Assembly: GCA_963575745.1 (NCBI GenBank)
Contig: CAUYUJ010009569.1
Span: forward strand, 67,501 to 131,500
Source: Prorocentrum cordatum
Taxonomy: Eukaryota > Sar > Dinophyceae > Prorocentrales > Prorocentraceae
DNA length: 64,000 nt
Direction: 5' to 3'
In this document: in pieces, positions 55,161 to 64,000 of the stretch
Layout: each line of letters starts with the position of its first letter
Position numbering within the stretch: the first letter of the stretch is position 1
The notes under the pieces: model-generated
Seen by the model: only the letters and a program-made list of their open reading frames with translations
Told to the model about the DNA's origin: nothing
Database searches by the model: none
Position numbers and translations under genes: made by a program

Positions 55161-56654
55161 TCATGGCCTCCTCCATACGCTGGTGGTCCAGGCGCCTTTC
55201 GCCGCTTCGTTCGTCACCTGCGTTGCCCAATCTTGTCTCGGGCGACCAACCCTTCCGATGAATGAGCCGATCGCAGGTCGCACCGACGCACCAAACAAGG
55301 CATTTCGCCGCAATGGGCCCCCTGCTGGCGAGCGCCCGACACGATGCAATAACACCAACTCTTGGTCGAGGAGTTGATCAGTGACCGATCGGGCGCCTGC
55401 GCGGCGGAAGATTTCGTCATTGGAGACTCTCGATACATATGCGGGTGGCACATTGAGAATACGGCGCAGGCAGCGAGCATGGAAACCCAGTAGTCTGCGC
55501 CGCTGGGCCGTGACCAGCCAGGTCGTGCATAAGCCGTAGCGGAGTTTCGGTAAGACAAGAGCTTGACAGAGCTTCAATTTCAGCTGCCTGGAGAGATTAG
55601 CGTGCGCCCACACTGGCTTCAGCTAGGCGATCTCTCCATAGGCGGCGCCAATTCCCCTGGACACCTACCCGCCCGTCGTTGCTCACCAGGCCGCCCAGGT
55701 ACACCATCGAGTCGACCATGGGCTCGCCGGAGTCCTGTTTGAGGATCTGGTTGGTGCAGGCGGGAAGTGCTTGGACCTTCCCCAGTGGAACGTCATGCCG
55801 TACTCGAGGCCAGCTTTCTCTACTGCTTTTGTAAGTTCTTGCACGTGTTGCGCTCTTGTTTCGATAAGCAGGGTGTCATCGGCGTACACCACATCATGTA
55901 ATTTCTCGTTGCTGCGGGCGTCGGCCGCGCTTGCTCCAAGCATGCCGTAGGCGTCGTTCATCAGAACTGTCATGACAATTTAAAAAATAAATGGAGACGG
56001 AGGGCGCTCTTGGTATATGCCAGACTGCTGCCAGCGCCTCTGGGATTGAGCGCCGCAGTCGTGCACCACGAAAGCTCTCTCTGAGTATATCTATTTGACA
56101 CTGTCTAAGAACTGGCCCGGGACATCGAACCTTTGCAAGGCGTGTATCAGACCCTCGACGTTGATAGAGTCGAAAGCCTTCTTCCAGTCGAGGGCAAGTA
56201 GGTGCACAGCTCCACCGCGGTGCGCCCACGCCTCCTCCACGGCCCGCCTGGCGCAGTGCAGGGCGTCTTCGGTGCTGCGCCTCGGGCTCAACCCAAACTG
56301 CGAGTTCCAGATCCGGTCGTCCGCCCCCGCCCTCATCAGCCTCCGTAGGAGCACCATCGCGAAGACTTTGTACGCCGAGTTCAGCAGGCAGATTGGCGTG
56401 TAGTTCCCACAGTCGCCTGGGTCCCCTTTCTTGAAGATCAGGGCGACGCGGTGTAGGTGCCAGGCATCCGGCACAGCTCGGCCTCGCCAGCAGGAATTGC
56501 ACAGTTCCAACAGCCACGCGGCGCCCTCCCCGTCCTCCCGCAAGACAATTTTCCACAACTCGACTGGGAGGTCGTCAGGCCCAGCAGCCTTGCCATCCGA
56601 GAGTGAGCATGCAGCGTCCTTGAGTTCCTTCTTTGAGATCAACGCACGTTCCAC
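55161..56654 (-). pseudogene. LINE L-B: reverse transcriptase
   Basis: The first frame (56654-56091) reads KKELKDAACSLSDGKAAGPD, DAWHLHRVALIFKKGDPGDC and motif A LALDWKKAFDSIN. It stops just after motif A. Motif B survives in a shifted frame as SGIYQERPPSPFIF followed by a stop, where LINEs have G-x-x-Q-G-x-x-x-S-P. Motif C is intact in the next frame: DVVYADDTLLIE (near 55890). The C-terminal part (55613-55161) has LVLPKLRYGLCTTWL and FHARCLRRILNVP. Upstream, 57093-56665 codes for the linker. The copy is inactive. Confidence 0.85.
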
Positions 56655-57156
56655 TGGTAGCTCTTCAAATTAGTTCGGCCGGTCCACGAGGCGCGCTGCT
56701 CTCACGGCCCATCGGACTGACTCCAGGTACATCGCAAATTTGTCGGCCTTGGCCTCCGAGCTGACAACGGCGCTGTCTGCGTCTGCGACAGGGCCTTGGC
56801 CATGAGCAGACCACTTCTTGAGTTTTCGGAGAGAACTCCAATCTCTCTGAGACTCGTCGCGAAGCCATTTTGACGCACTTGTCCAGGCGGCGCTCCTCGG
56901 CGTCATCCTGGGCCTGTCTGGCCTCAAAACGCTCACTGACAAGAAGCATTGTGGAGTCCCAGATCCAAGGTCGGCGTTTACCACTCGATAGCCTCAGTAA
57001 GTGCTTCTCAACTGCGTCCGCGAGAGCCGCCGCCACGCACCCGTCCAGTTGATTCACGCCAGGTGTGGTCTCGAGGGAGCACTGCTGACGCATGCTGTCT
57101 TCAAGAGCATTGGCAAACCGACGGGCTACACCAGGGTCCTTCAGAGCTAGCCTGTC

Positions 57157-58004
57157 TCAGGGCGCGGGTCTCGGAAGTGTCTGCCGGAGAGGAATGCCGC
57201 ACTCTACGTCCGCCTTCGCCAGGTAATGGTGATAAGACAGGGGCTCGCGTCGTGCGCTCACAATGGAAGCGATGCGTGGCAAGCCCACTTGCGGAGCTAT
57301 CAGAAAGTCTAGCTGACCAAAATGAAGCGGCGATGCATCTGCCAACGGCTTGACCCCGGGGTTCCTGTAGGTAACCTATGTCGCTGGAGGCACATCAAGA
57401 AACGTTTTCGCGATAGCCAGAGAGTTGGCTGTGCAGAACTCGATGAGCAGCTCGCGATTTGTGCTCAGCTCGTATCGGAACATGTTCGTCTTGAACGGGA
57501 ATTCTCCTATGATGTCCTCCTTTCCAGGAAACCTTCTGGGTAGTCGTGCGTTGAGGTCACCCATGATGAGTTTCATCCCGTTCACAGACCACCTGCAGGT
57601 CCTTCTAGAATCGCTGCCGTTCCTCGAATGGCTTCCCCGAGTGCGGAGCATAAGCGCCACATTTTGCGATCTTTCCTCTGGCAGCCCGGAGCTTCAGAAC
57701 ACATAGCCGGCTGCTCAACGGAAGAAAGCCAAAGAGAGTGGCACAATCACGGGGAGCAACGACGAATCCAACACCTGCGTATTCAGCTCCAGCACAAGAT
57801 CCAGACAGGATGACTAAGTATCCCTCGTCTGTGACATAATACGGCGACTATATTTTTCGAGTCTCTTGTAAACACATAAGTCGATATGCCTGCGCTGCAT
57901 TGTCCTGACAATTTCAAACGACTTGATGCAAGTAAGGCCCTCCATATTCCATGACGCAATGCGGAGGCTGCCGCAGTGAGGGCGTGGATGGCGGAAGCGT
58001 GCAA
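57157..58004 (-). pseudogene. LINE L-B: APE-type endonuclease
   Basis: On the minus strand: an N-terminal piece near 57960-57830 (MEGLTCIKSFEIVR, HIDLCVYKRLEKY), a central piece with KLIMGDLNARLPRR (the GD-x-N motif, near 57570) and STNRELLIEFCTANSLAI, then FGQLDFLIAPQVGLPRI and the end of the domain (57345-57157). The order is right for an APE-like nuclease but the pieces are in different frames. Confidence 0.7.
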
Positions 58005-58071
58005 ACTGGCAGCCTGCTACGCCAACCTTCCCAGGTGAAACATTGCTCTGTTGTGTGCGCCGCCGGCTCCG

Positions 58072-59184
58072 TCAGGCCGCAGTGCGGCCCTTTCCCTTAC
58101 ACAGCCGTTGCTTCGCATTCTGCAGGCATTCCTGTGAGGCCTGCCGGATCTCCGTGAAAGACGGGTCACGATGAAGATCCTCGCATTTTTTCCATGCATC
58201 CGCGAGCCATTCGAGCTTGAGCTCAAGCTCCTGCACGACAGCTTTCAAGATAGGAGTGCCCTCAACGGAGATGGTGCCAAGATCCGGGTCCACATACACG
58301 CTGGACCTGTTGACTTGTCAGTCCGTGAGCACCCGGGCCTCAATCGGCATGTCTGGGCTCATAAAGGACTTGCCATTAGAGAGCCCCGTTTTGAGCGCGT
58401 TGAAGACGCGGATGGCGTTGTCGCGCTGCTCGACGGTCCAGAACCTCACGAGGACCATGCCGTTGAAGCTGCCCTCCTGGCCCTTGTGGAAAATCTCAGT
58501 GTGGTGGTCGATGTGTGCCTTGAGCAACGTCTGCTTCACCCAAGTGATTGCGACCTCCTCACTGGAGGACGCTTCCCCGAGACCCCCAATCACGCCCGTG
58601 GTCGAAGACGTAGGTGATGGTCCAATGTGGAGCTTCGCGATGGCCTCCCCGACAGCGCTCCTCATCTCCTCCATTTGCTCCTTCGTCACCAACTTCTGGG
58701 GGTCAAGATTCTCGGAGATCGACGTGTTGATCATGTTCTGAACAGCGTCCTGGGTGACCATCCTCTCCTGCACATCCTTCACCGTCGCGTCCGTCTCTTT
58801 GCAAGTTCGACGGCCTGTTTCGCTGTGTTCTTTGCTTCCTCTACTCCACCTCTTACTGCGTTCATGTCTCTCGTCATCTTCGTCATCATACCCATCATCT
58901 TCGTCATCATCGTCTTCATGTCATGGTCAGCAGGTCCGACCTCGGACGGAGTCGTCCCCAGTCCCCTCCACTGCTTGGCTGAAGTCTGGCTGACTCATGG
59001 GCGACTTCACCTTGTTGTCGGCGTTGTCGGAATCCATGTGGTCCAGCGGGGAATCGAGGCGAGCGTGTTTGTGCTCTCCCCCAAGAGGCGTCCCCATGTG
59101 GTGCTTCTCAGCTTGCATCGCAGAAGCTAGAGAGAAAGGAGAGGGTATGGTAGATGAGATGTGGGAGTGTACAGTCTTGGACAT
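58072..59184 (-). pseudogene. LINE L-B ORF1-like region
   Basis: Starts at 59184 with MSKTVHSHISS, SLASAMQAEKHHMG and HMDSDNADNKVKSPMSQ. After a shift comes a Met/Lys-rich helical stretch (MKTMMTKMMGMMTKMTRDMN), after another shift VKDVQERMVTQDAVQNMI, ITWVKQTLLKAHID and FNGMVLVRFWTVEQRDNAIRVF. The last part has the look of an RNA-recognition fold. LINE first proteins often combine a helix and such a fold. At least three frameshifts or stops break it. Confidence 0.6.
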
Positions 59185-59219
59185 GGGGAGCGAGAATGCT
59201 AGCTTGAGCCTTGAGCCTT

Positions 59220-59304
59220 GGTCCCATGAGGAGATCCACCGAATGCGATACCCACAACCACAATACTCTCAACTGCATGCGGTTTGGGGCCTTTACTAGG
59301 ATAA
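59220..59304 (+). repeat. End of R2 array and trailer of L-A composite
   Basis: GGTCCCATGAGGAGATCCAC, CGAATGCGATACCCACAACC and then the trailer GGTTTGGGGCCTTTACTAGG ATAAT. It matches the ends of the R2 modules at 4.29-4.37 and 30.06-30.14 kb, and so closes the unit opened by the leader at 47163. Confidence 0.7.
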
Positions 59305-60212
59305 TCGAGTTTGAGGGGTGGGGGAAGGAGGGGGAGGGGGAGGAGGGAAGCTAGGTGCGCTCGCGTCATATCTGACGTCCTACCCCTCCCTCCCATCCCT
59401 TACCATGGCGTATATCTTCTCTCTATTCGCACAGTCGGATATCGTAGTAGGGCATAGCATCACATGGCATCGCACGGTGTTGAAGATCAACGCGTAGCCT
59501 GACGCCCCAAAGTGGGGGGGTTCTGCGGCCAAAACAATCGAACATTCGGCACCACATGTGTAATCACTTTCGATGGTTGCTTCGGGGGGCCATTTTCTAG
59601 TTTTGGGGTCCTTTTTGAAGGACCAAAAACCATGCCGTGGCATGGCGCTGGAAATAATGACGCCAGCGCTGCAGCGGGGGCACGATTCGGAACGAGCGGA
59701 AGCGCGGAAATAAGGCCAGCGCTGCAGCGGGAGCACGATTCTGAATGAGCAGAAGCGCGGAAATGAAACCATCGCTGCAGCGGGAGCACGATTCGGAATG
59801 AGCAGAAGACCGAAAATGAGGCCAGCGCCTCAGCGAGAGCAGCATTTTGAAAGGAAACGGAAGCGAAAACCCAATTCGCCGACATCTTGTTTGGAAAAAC
59901 AATACGCGAAGGGGGGGAGAACACTCCGAGACATTTTGCCACAGACTCAGGGGAGAGATGAGAGTAGTTCTCATATTGACTAATTGTGGATGGGGGTGGG
60001 GAGAGGGTGTGGGGGGAGGAGGGCGAGGGGGTGGGATGTTGTGTGGGGGGAGGGGGTGGCACCCTCTTGGGCCGTCTGGGGTGCCCTCTGGGGCCGCCTG
60101 AGGTTGTCGAAGTGGCCTCCTGGGCCGTGTCGAATCTACGATTTTGGGCTCAAGGAGGTGAGAGCATTGGGGGGAAAGAAATATTTCACGCCTTGTGACC
60201 GCAAATGGTCAG
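59305..60212. other. Intron 3' part with 53 bp repeat
   Basis: 59668-59860 has three and a half units of 53 bases (starts 59668, 59721, 59774, 59827) with GCTGCAGCGGGAGCACGATT and GAGCAGAAGCGCGGAAAT. A GGTGGGGAGAGGGTGTGGGG tract lies at 59990-60060 and decamer-like CTCTTGGGCCGTCTGGGG at 60064. The spliced-leader-like ATTTTGGGCTCAAG is at 60141-60154, 58 bases before the exon. Confidence 0.6.
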
Positions 60213-60725
60213 CGGGTTACCGAGCACGATAGAGATTGGATCGTTGGATTCTTGCAATCCAAGGTGGGCTTTTCCCATCATGCCATGGGCGGCAAGCAGC
60301 GTATTGCAAGTGATGGTAAGACGGTGCAGCCAAAGGGTTACAGAGAGGCAGCGATGCAGGTCATGTTTACTTCGAATGGCAACCATACAGAGTTCATAGC
60401 TATGATTTCAGAAGTATCGGGCATGGTCTTGAAATTCTTAGGGATACCTGGCCAAGGGTCTGCCGACGGCTTCCCAGGTTTCACCGAGATGAACCACCAG
60501 CCAGGTCGATTCGCGGGGCCTCTCAAGTCCGATTGGCGCATTCCCTGCCCGCTCGACTTCACCATGGAGCAGCGGTGGACGCAGTGCATGAGTGTACAGG
60601 AGACGGTTTGGGGAACGACTAATTTGAAGCGACTGGAGGCGGTAAAGGACAAGCTGGATCCGAGGCATCTGTTTACCGTCCACTTCGGCGTGGGAAACAA
60701 GGATGTTGTCGATGCGGTGATCTGA
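60213..60725 (+). CDS. FAD-linked oxidoreductase (BBE-like), last exon
   Basis: From the acceptor TCAG (60209-60212) the frame reads RVTEHDRDWIVGFLQSK, SHHAMGGKQRIASDGKTVQP, QVMFTSNGNHTEF, FPGFTEMNHQPG and KDKLDPRHLFTVHFGVGN, stopping at TGA 60723-60725. The L-D-P-x-x-L-F motif near the C-terminus is the signature of the berberine-bridge C-terminal segment that packs against the FAD domain, and HHAMGG corresponds to the conserved Gly-rich strand before it. It is the only sequence in the window that supplies the missing C-terminus of exon 3. About 171 codons with stop. Confidence 0.85.
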   Translation, partial: RVTEHDRDWIVGFLQSKVGFSHHAMGGKQRIASDGKTVQPKGYREAAMQVMFTSNGNHTEFIAMISEVSGMVLKFLGIPGQGSADGFPGFTEMNHQPGRFAGPLKSDWRIPCPLDFTMEQRWTQCMSVQETVWGTTNLKRLEAVKDKLDPRHLFTVHFGVGNKDVVDAVI

Positions 60726-61300
60726 TATGCGAGGCAGGTTGAGCCCCGGCTGGATCCACCCTCTCCATTCCCCTTCTCCTCAATCCCCTTCGCTTCCTTT
60801 CTTCCCTTCGCTTTGTTCTCCCTCTCTCTCTCTCTCCGCGCCCGCATTTTCAGTCCCTCGCCCCCAGACCTCGAACGTCATGATTATTTCAATGTTGAGC
60901 TCTCGACCTTTCGTGCTTGTCGACCGGCTGCTCGCGCAAAAAAAAGTTGAGCTATCGACCTAATCCCCGGGACCAGGTTTTGTGCTCTTGAATGGTCTCT
61001 GGCGACAGCCGTTCTCAAATCTTCCCCCCCCCGACCCCGGATCTTTTTCCCCGAGGGAAGGCTCGACCTTCTTCCGGAAGGTTTTCCAGGAGGAGTTTGC
61101 GGAATTGCAGCGGCGGTCTCATTCCAAGTCACCATATCGACCGCATGAAGTAATTATTCACCCTCCCAGTTTCTGAGTTTCTGTGAAGGTACCACACTTT
61201 CCCGTCTTGAAGGGTTTTGCCCCCCTCCTGCCTGCTCTTCCATTTTCCCTACTCTCAGTATTGGGTCCCAGTAGGACCGCCTGATCTCAATAAGATCACG
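60726..61300. other. 3' flank of the oxidoreductase gene
   Basis: CT-rich at 60760-60840 (CTCTCTCTCTCTC). A weak repeat of GAGCTCTCGACC / GAGCTATCGACC is at 60897 and 60950. No gene seen. Confidence 0.4.
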
Positions 61301-64000
61301 TCGCCAATGTCTTCGTGGCTGAGATCCAGCTTTGCCGCGGGGCGCCCGTGCTGGATCCTTGCGTGACCCGAGGGGAATGCGATCGCCGGCGCTCTCAGCT
61401 GCCGCCGCGCAGGCGCGGTGCGCCAGCAGGGGGCGGGGCTTCGCTTGCTCCGTGCCGGCGAGGGTTCCCTGGCAGTCGGTGAGCACTCAAGCCCTTGCAG
61501 CTGCGCTGTGTCGGCGTTGGCTGCGCGCCGTCGCATCGCTGGCTGCGCGCCGTGGTGGTCGAGCGCGGCTGTGGCCAGTGGTGGCCGTCCACGGGGCATG
61601 CGCTCAGTGCTTGTCGCCTCGTTGGCAAAAGCCTTCCGGTCGCGTTATGTCGGTGTTGGCTTTGCGCTGGCGCAGTTCTGGTTACGCGCTGCACTGGTGG
61701 CGCGCGGTTAGGGTTAGTGGCGGCTGTCAGCGGCGCATGCGTTCGACCCCGCCGCCCCGCAGGTGGCTGCCCTCGGGCGTTTTTGCCGGCGGGTGGCTGC
61801 CCCCAGGGCGCCCGCGTCGGGCGCGCAGGCGAGGTGCGTTCGATTGATGATTGTATGAGGCTCTGGATGTCGGCAAATGTAGAGCGCTCATCTCCGGCAG
61901 TGCCTGCAGGTGGATGCCCGTTTTCGTTTTCTTTCCCTCTCCCCCGCGCGCTGCCGCGGCCGCTGTGGCTTTGCGCTCGCGGTGCAGATGCTGATCCGAT
62001 GGCCTCCTCACCGCGGCGTTCGCGCGCCGCTCTGCAGGCGCGCGCTGGTGAGCGGGCGGGGGCGGCGAGCGAGCGGGGCCGCGCCGGCCGCGCCTGGTCG
62101 TGGCAGGCGTGGCGGATGGGCTCCGCGCGTAGGCCAGGTTTCGCAACGCCCCGTTTTCGATGCAGTCGTCGAGTTTGGTGTGCGGGGCGCGTAGTGTCTG
62201 TCATCGGCTGTCCAGCGAGAACAGCTGCGGCTCTGGGCAGCGTTGGCCACTCGAGGGCGGCCAGGCGCGCGGCGCGAGGTGCACGAGTCTTCGAGCAGCG
62301 CCGAAGACGCCGTCTTTGCGCGGCCCCGCGCCCGGGGGCTGAGCAGGATAGCCCAGGGGAGTGAACGTAGCCGCCGTTCGCATGCTGGGCCGGTTCGCCC
62401 CGCTCAATCATGGGGGGGCGCGCCCCAGTGAGGCGCGGATCTTGCGGGTTAGGTGGAGTCGCTCGACGACCCCGACGAGGGCGCTTCGCGATCTGGGAGG
62501 TCCGGGCTGCGGCGCTCGGATCGTCGTCGAGGCCATCGACGAGGGCGCGGATCCGGCGGCGGGAGATGCGTTGGCAGGCGCGGCGCGTCGCCCCTTTCTC
62601 AGTTCAGTTGCGCGCCTGGAAGACTGCGGCTGGCAGCTGCCTTCCTCCATGGGGGCGGGTGCGTCGCCTGGGCGGTGCGCCTTGCGGCGATCGAGAGATG
62701 GCACGCTCCTCGAATCCGCGGTTGAGCGACGTTGAATTTGTGGATCTTTTCTGTGGCGCGTCGGGCGCTGACGCGAGGGGTCGGCCCTCCGAGACGGGCG
62801 GGCCCCCTCCTTCGTGAGACCATCGTGGAGCCAGCGGCCCAGCCCGGGATGCGCGCAGTCAGGGCGTGGTATTGGCCAGTAGCGGGGGTCGATGCGGTGA
62901 TTTTCTCGCGTGCTTGGTCGGTCGGGGAGATCGCGTCGGCCGCGGCGCCCACGTCGCGTCGCGCTTCATGGGGCGCCGTCGCCTCGGGGGGGCATCCGCG
63001 CAGATGGGCAGAGTGGGTGCTGCCCGTGTCCAAGGCGGACAGCATTCCGTTGGGGAGGCGCGCGCTCTCGCGCGCGCGCGTGCCCATTGCCGTTGTTCGG
63101 CGCGCCCAGCGTGGGCGACGCGCCGGTAGCGGGGGCGCCCGGGGGGCTTCCGCGCAAAGCTGGCCAGCCCAGCCCGAGTGCTTGGACTCTCCTCGTCGAT
63201 GCCCGCGACGAGCCCGCGGCGAAGCAGAGCGCGGTTCGTTTGCGCAGGGGCGTCGCGCGGCAGGCGAGCGGCCATTCGTTGCGCATCGCGAGGCGTCATC
63301 AAGCGCGACTGGCGCTCAGAGGATGGCTCGGGCGGGCCGCCTGCCGGCAGTCATGGAACTGTTCTGGCGCTGGGGCAGCTCGGCGGTCCTCGGGCTAGGG
63401 AAGGGGTGGCGTCGTCGCGGAGAATGCGGAGCAGCTGACTACGGTGCATCAGGCAGACATCGCGGCGCAGCTCGAGAAGAGCTTTAGGCGGAGCGTCGCC
63501 GGCGCGAAAGGGGCCGTCGCGGCCGCGCGTAACGGGGGCGGCCGCCGAGAGGATTTACGAGAAGCTCCTCCCCAGAGGTGCCGGACGCCCGGGAGGTCAC
63601 CGACGGGGTCGTCGTCCTCGTGGACGAGCAGGTCAGCCAATTGCAGCAGGGTATCGGGGGGATCTGGCAGCGCTGTGGTCGAGTGCTGGGCAGAGAGCGT
63701 CGCATAACGTGGTGCCAAGATGAGGTGCTTTGTGGATGGGGCTGGGCGGCAGGCCGTGCAGTGCCAGTTCCAGCGAGTGCGTGGGAAGCGGGCGCTGGGC
63801 GGCGCCGAAAGTGCTTGCGCAGGGCAGGGGGCTTTGCTTGAGCAGGGCCGTGGCGGTGATTCTTGGTGGGTACCGAGTCCAGTGCTGAGGTGGCTGTCGT
63901 TGGCGCGGGGTCCTGCGCCTGTGGCTGTCCAACGGCGCCGCGGCGCCTGTTGTGCGGGTTGGTGCAGCGCCGCCGGTGGTGGAGCACTTCTCGGGTGCGT
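61300..64000. other. Very G+C-rich region without convincing gene
   Basis: G+C is clearly above the rest of the window, so all frames are long and Arg/Ala/Gly/Pro-rich on both strands. A diverged direct repeat of period 139 starts at 61509 and 61648 (TGTCGGCGTTGGCTGCGCG, TGTCGGTGTTGGCTTTGCGC). A TTAGGGTTAG motif is at 61708-61717 as a single copy. One short peptide, DVEFVDLFCGASGADARG at 62728-62784, recalls motif I of cytosine-5 DNA methyltransferases, but no other motif of that family was found. Confidence 0.4.

Larger units (their letters stand above)
54831..59219 (-). mobile_element. LINE L-B, full-length-looking insertion in L-A's R2 tail
   Basis: A 4,389-base minus-strand element. The flanks are GGCCCCATAAGGAGA (54816-54830) and GGTCCCATGAGGAGA (59220-59234), 13 of 15 bases alike and both at the same point of an R2 unit, so they are an aged target duplication. 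Read on the minus strand, the 5' end is AAGGCTCAAGGCTCAAG, tandem copies of the last bases of the dinoflagellate spliced leader. The 3' end is a short CTGT/CTGC repeat (CTGTCTGTCTGCCTGTCG). The coding order is ORF1, endonuclease, reverse transcriptase. Confidence 0.82.
46054..60212 (+). other. 14.16 kb intron of the FAD oxidoreductase gene
   Basis: Joining TCG (46053) to CGG (60213) across GT...AG keeps the frame and gives a smooth family-like sequence (DATVLVDPS then RVTEHDRDW). With the chosen ends, exons 2-4 total 1,959 bases, exactly 653 codons with stop. The intron contains inverted-repeat element C, the LINE L-A with an R2 tail, the LINE L-B inserted in that tail, and a 53 bp repeat. 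It is inferred, not shown by a transcript. Confidence 0.72.

Noticed and set aside
61708-61717. TTAGGGTTAG as an internal telomere relic
   Set aside because: Less than two units and no further copies nearby; expected by chance in G-rich sequence.

Overview
The window looks like nuclear DNA of a photosynthetic dinoflagellate with a large, gene-poor, repeat-swollen genome. The evidence is a nuclear copy of the photosystem II subunit gene psbL with a secretory-signal/transit-peptide leader (normally a plastid gene, moved to the nucleus in peridinin dinoflagellates), a retroelement whose 5' end carries what look like remnants of the dinoflagellate spliced leader, very long introns, short terminal-inverted-repeat elements sitting in introns, and high G+C with abundant minisatellites. 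The species cannot be fixed from this sequence; a large-genome free-living form is an inference.

Layout. 1-3.4 kb: degenerate G/C-tract repeats, a C-rich array and two minisatellites. 3.4-34 kb: a long series of repeat modules, all in one orientation. Each full module has (a) a ~100 bp leader with a CCCAACC...GTTGGG hairpin, the motif CTCGTTTTGAA and a polypyrimidine tract, (b) a tandem array (here R1A and R1B, about 101-102 bp units, or R2, roughly 70-100 bp units) and (c) a 60-220 bp trailer ending in GGTTGGGT..TCGCCAGG.TAAT. Modules abut directly or are separated by small spacer repeats (R3, R4, G/C-tract repeats, a 250 bp GA run). One R1A array is split by a 5'-truncated LINE reverse transcriptase with a 10 bp target duplication. 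34.3-35.4 kb: a 71-74 bp array and a GAGGCT hexamer array. 36.05-37.3 kb: psbL. 37.3-42.2 kb: TTG microsatellites and sequence with no recognisable gene.

42.3-60.7 kb is best read as one gene for a secreted FAD-linked oxidoreductase of the berberine-bridge-enzyme-like family. A possible signal-peptide exon lies near 42.3 kb, firm exons are at 43.79-44.16, 44.97-46.05 and 60.21-60.73 kb, and a ~14.16 kb GT-AG intron holds two dead LINEs. The first, L-A (plus strand), starts with the same leader found on the repeat modules and ends in an R2 array and a trailer, so the modules may be coding-deleted relatives of it. The second, L-B (minus strand), landed inside the R2 tail of L-A with an imperfect 15 bp target duplication and begins with tandem GGCTCAAG, the end of the dinoflagellate spliced leader. 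Three related inverted-repeat elements lie at 36.2, 43.3 and 47.0 kb, each within or probably within an intron. 60.7-64 kb is very G+C-rich with no convincing gene.

Most long open frames in the repeat region are by-products of repeat units lacking stops, and are not reported as genes. Exon ends are read by eye; no transcript or database evidence was available.
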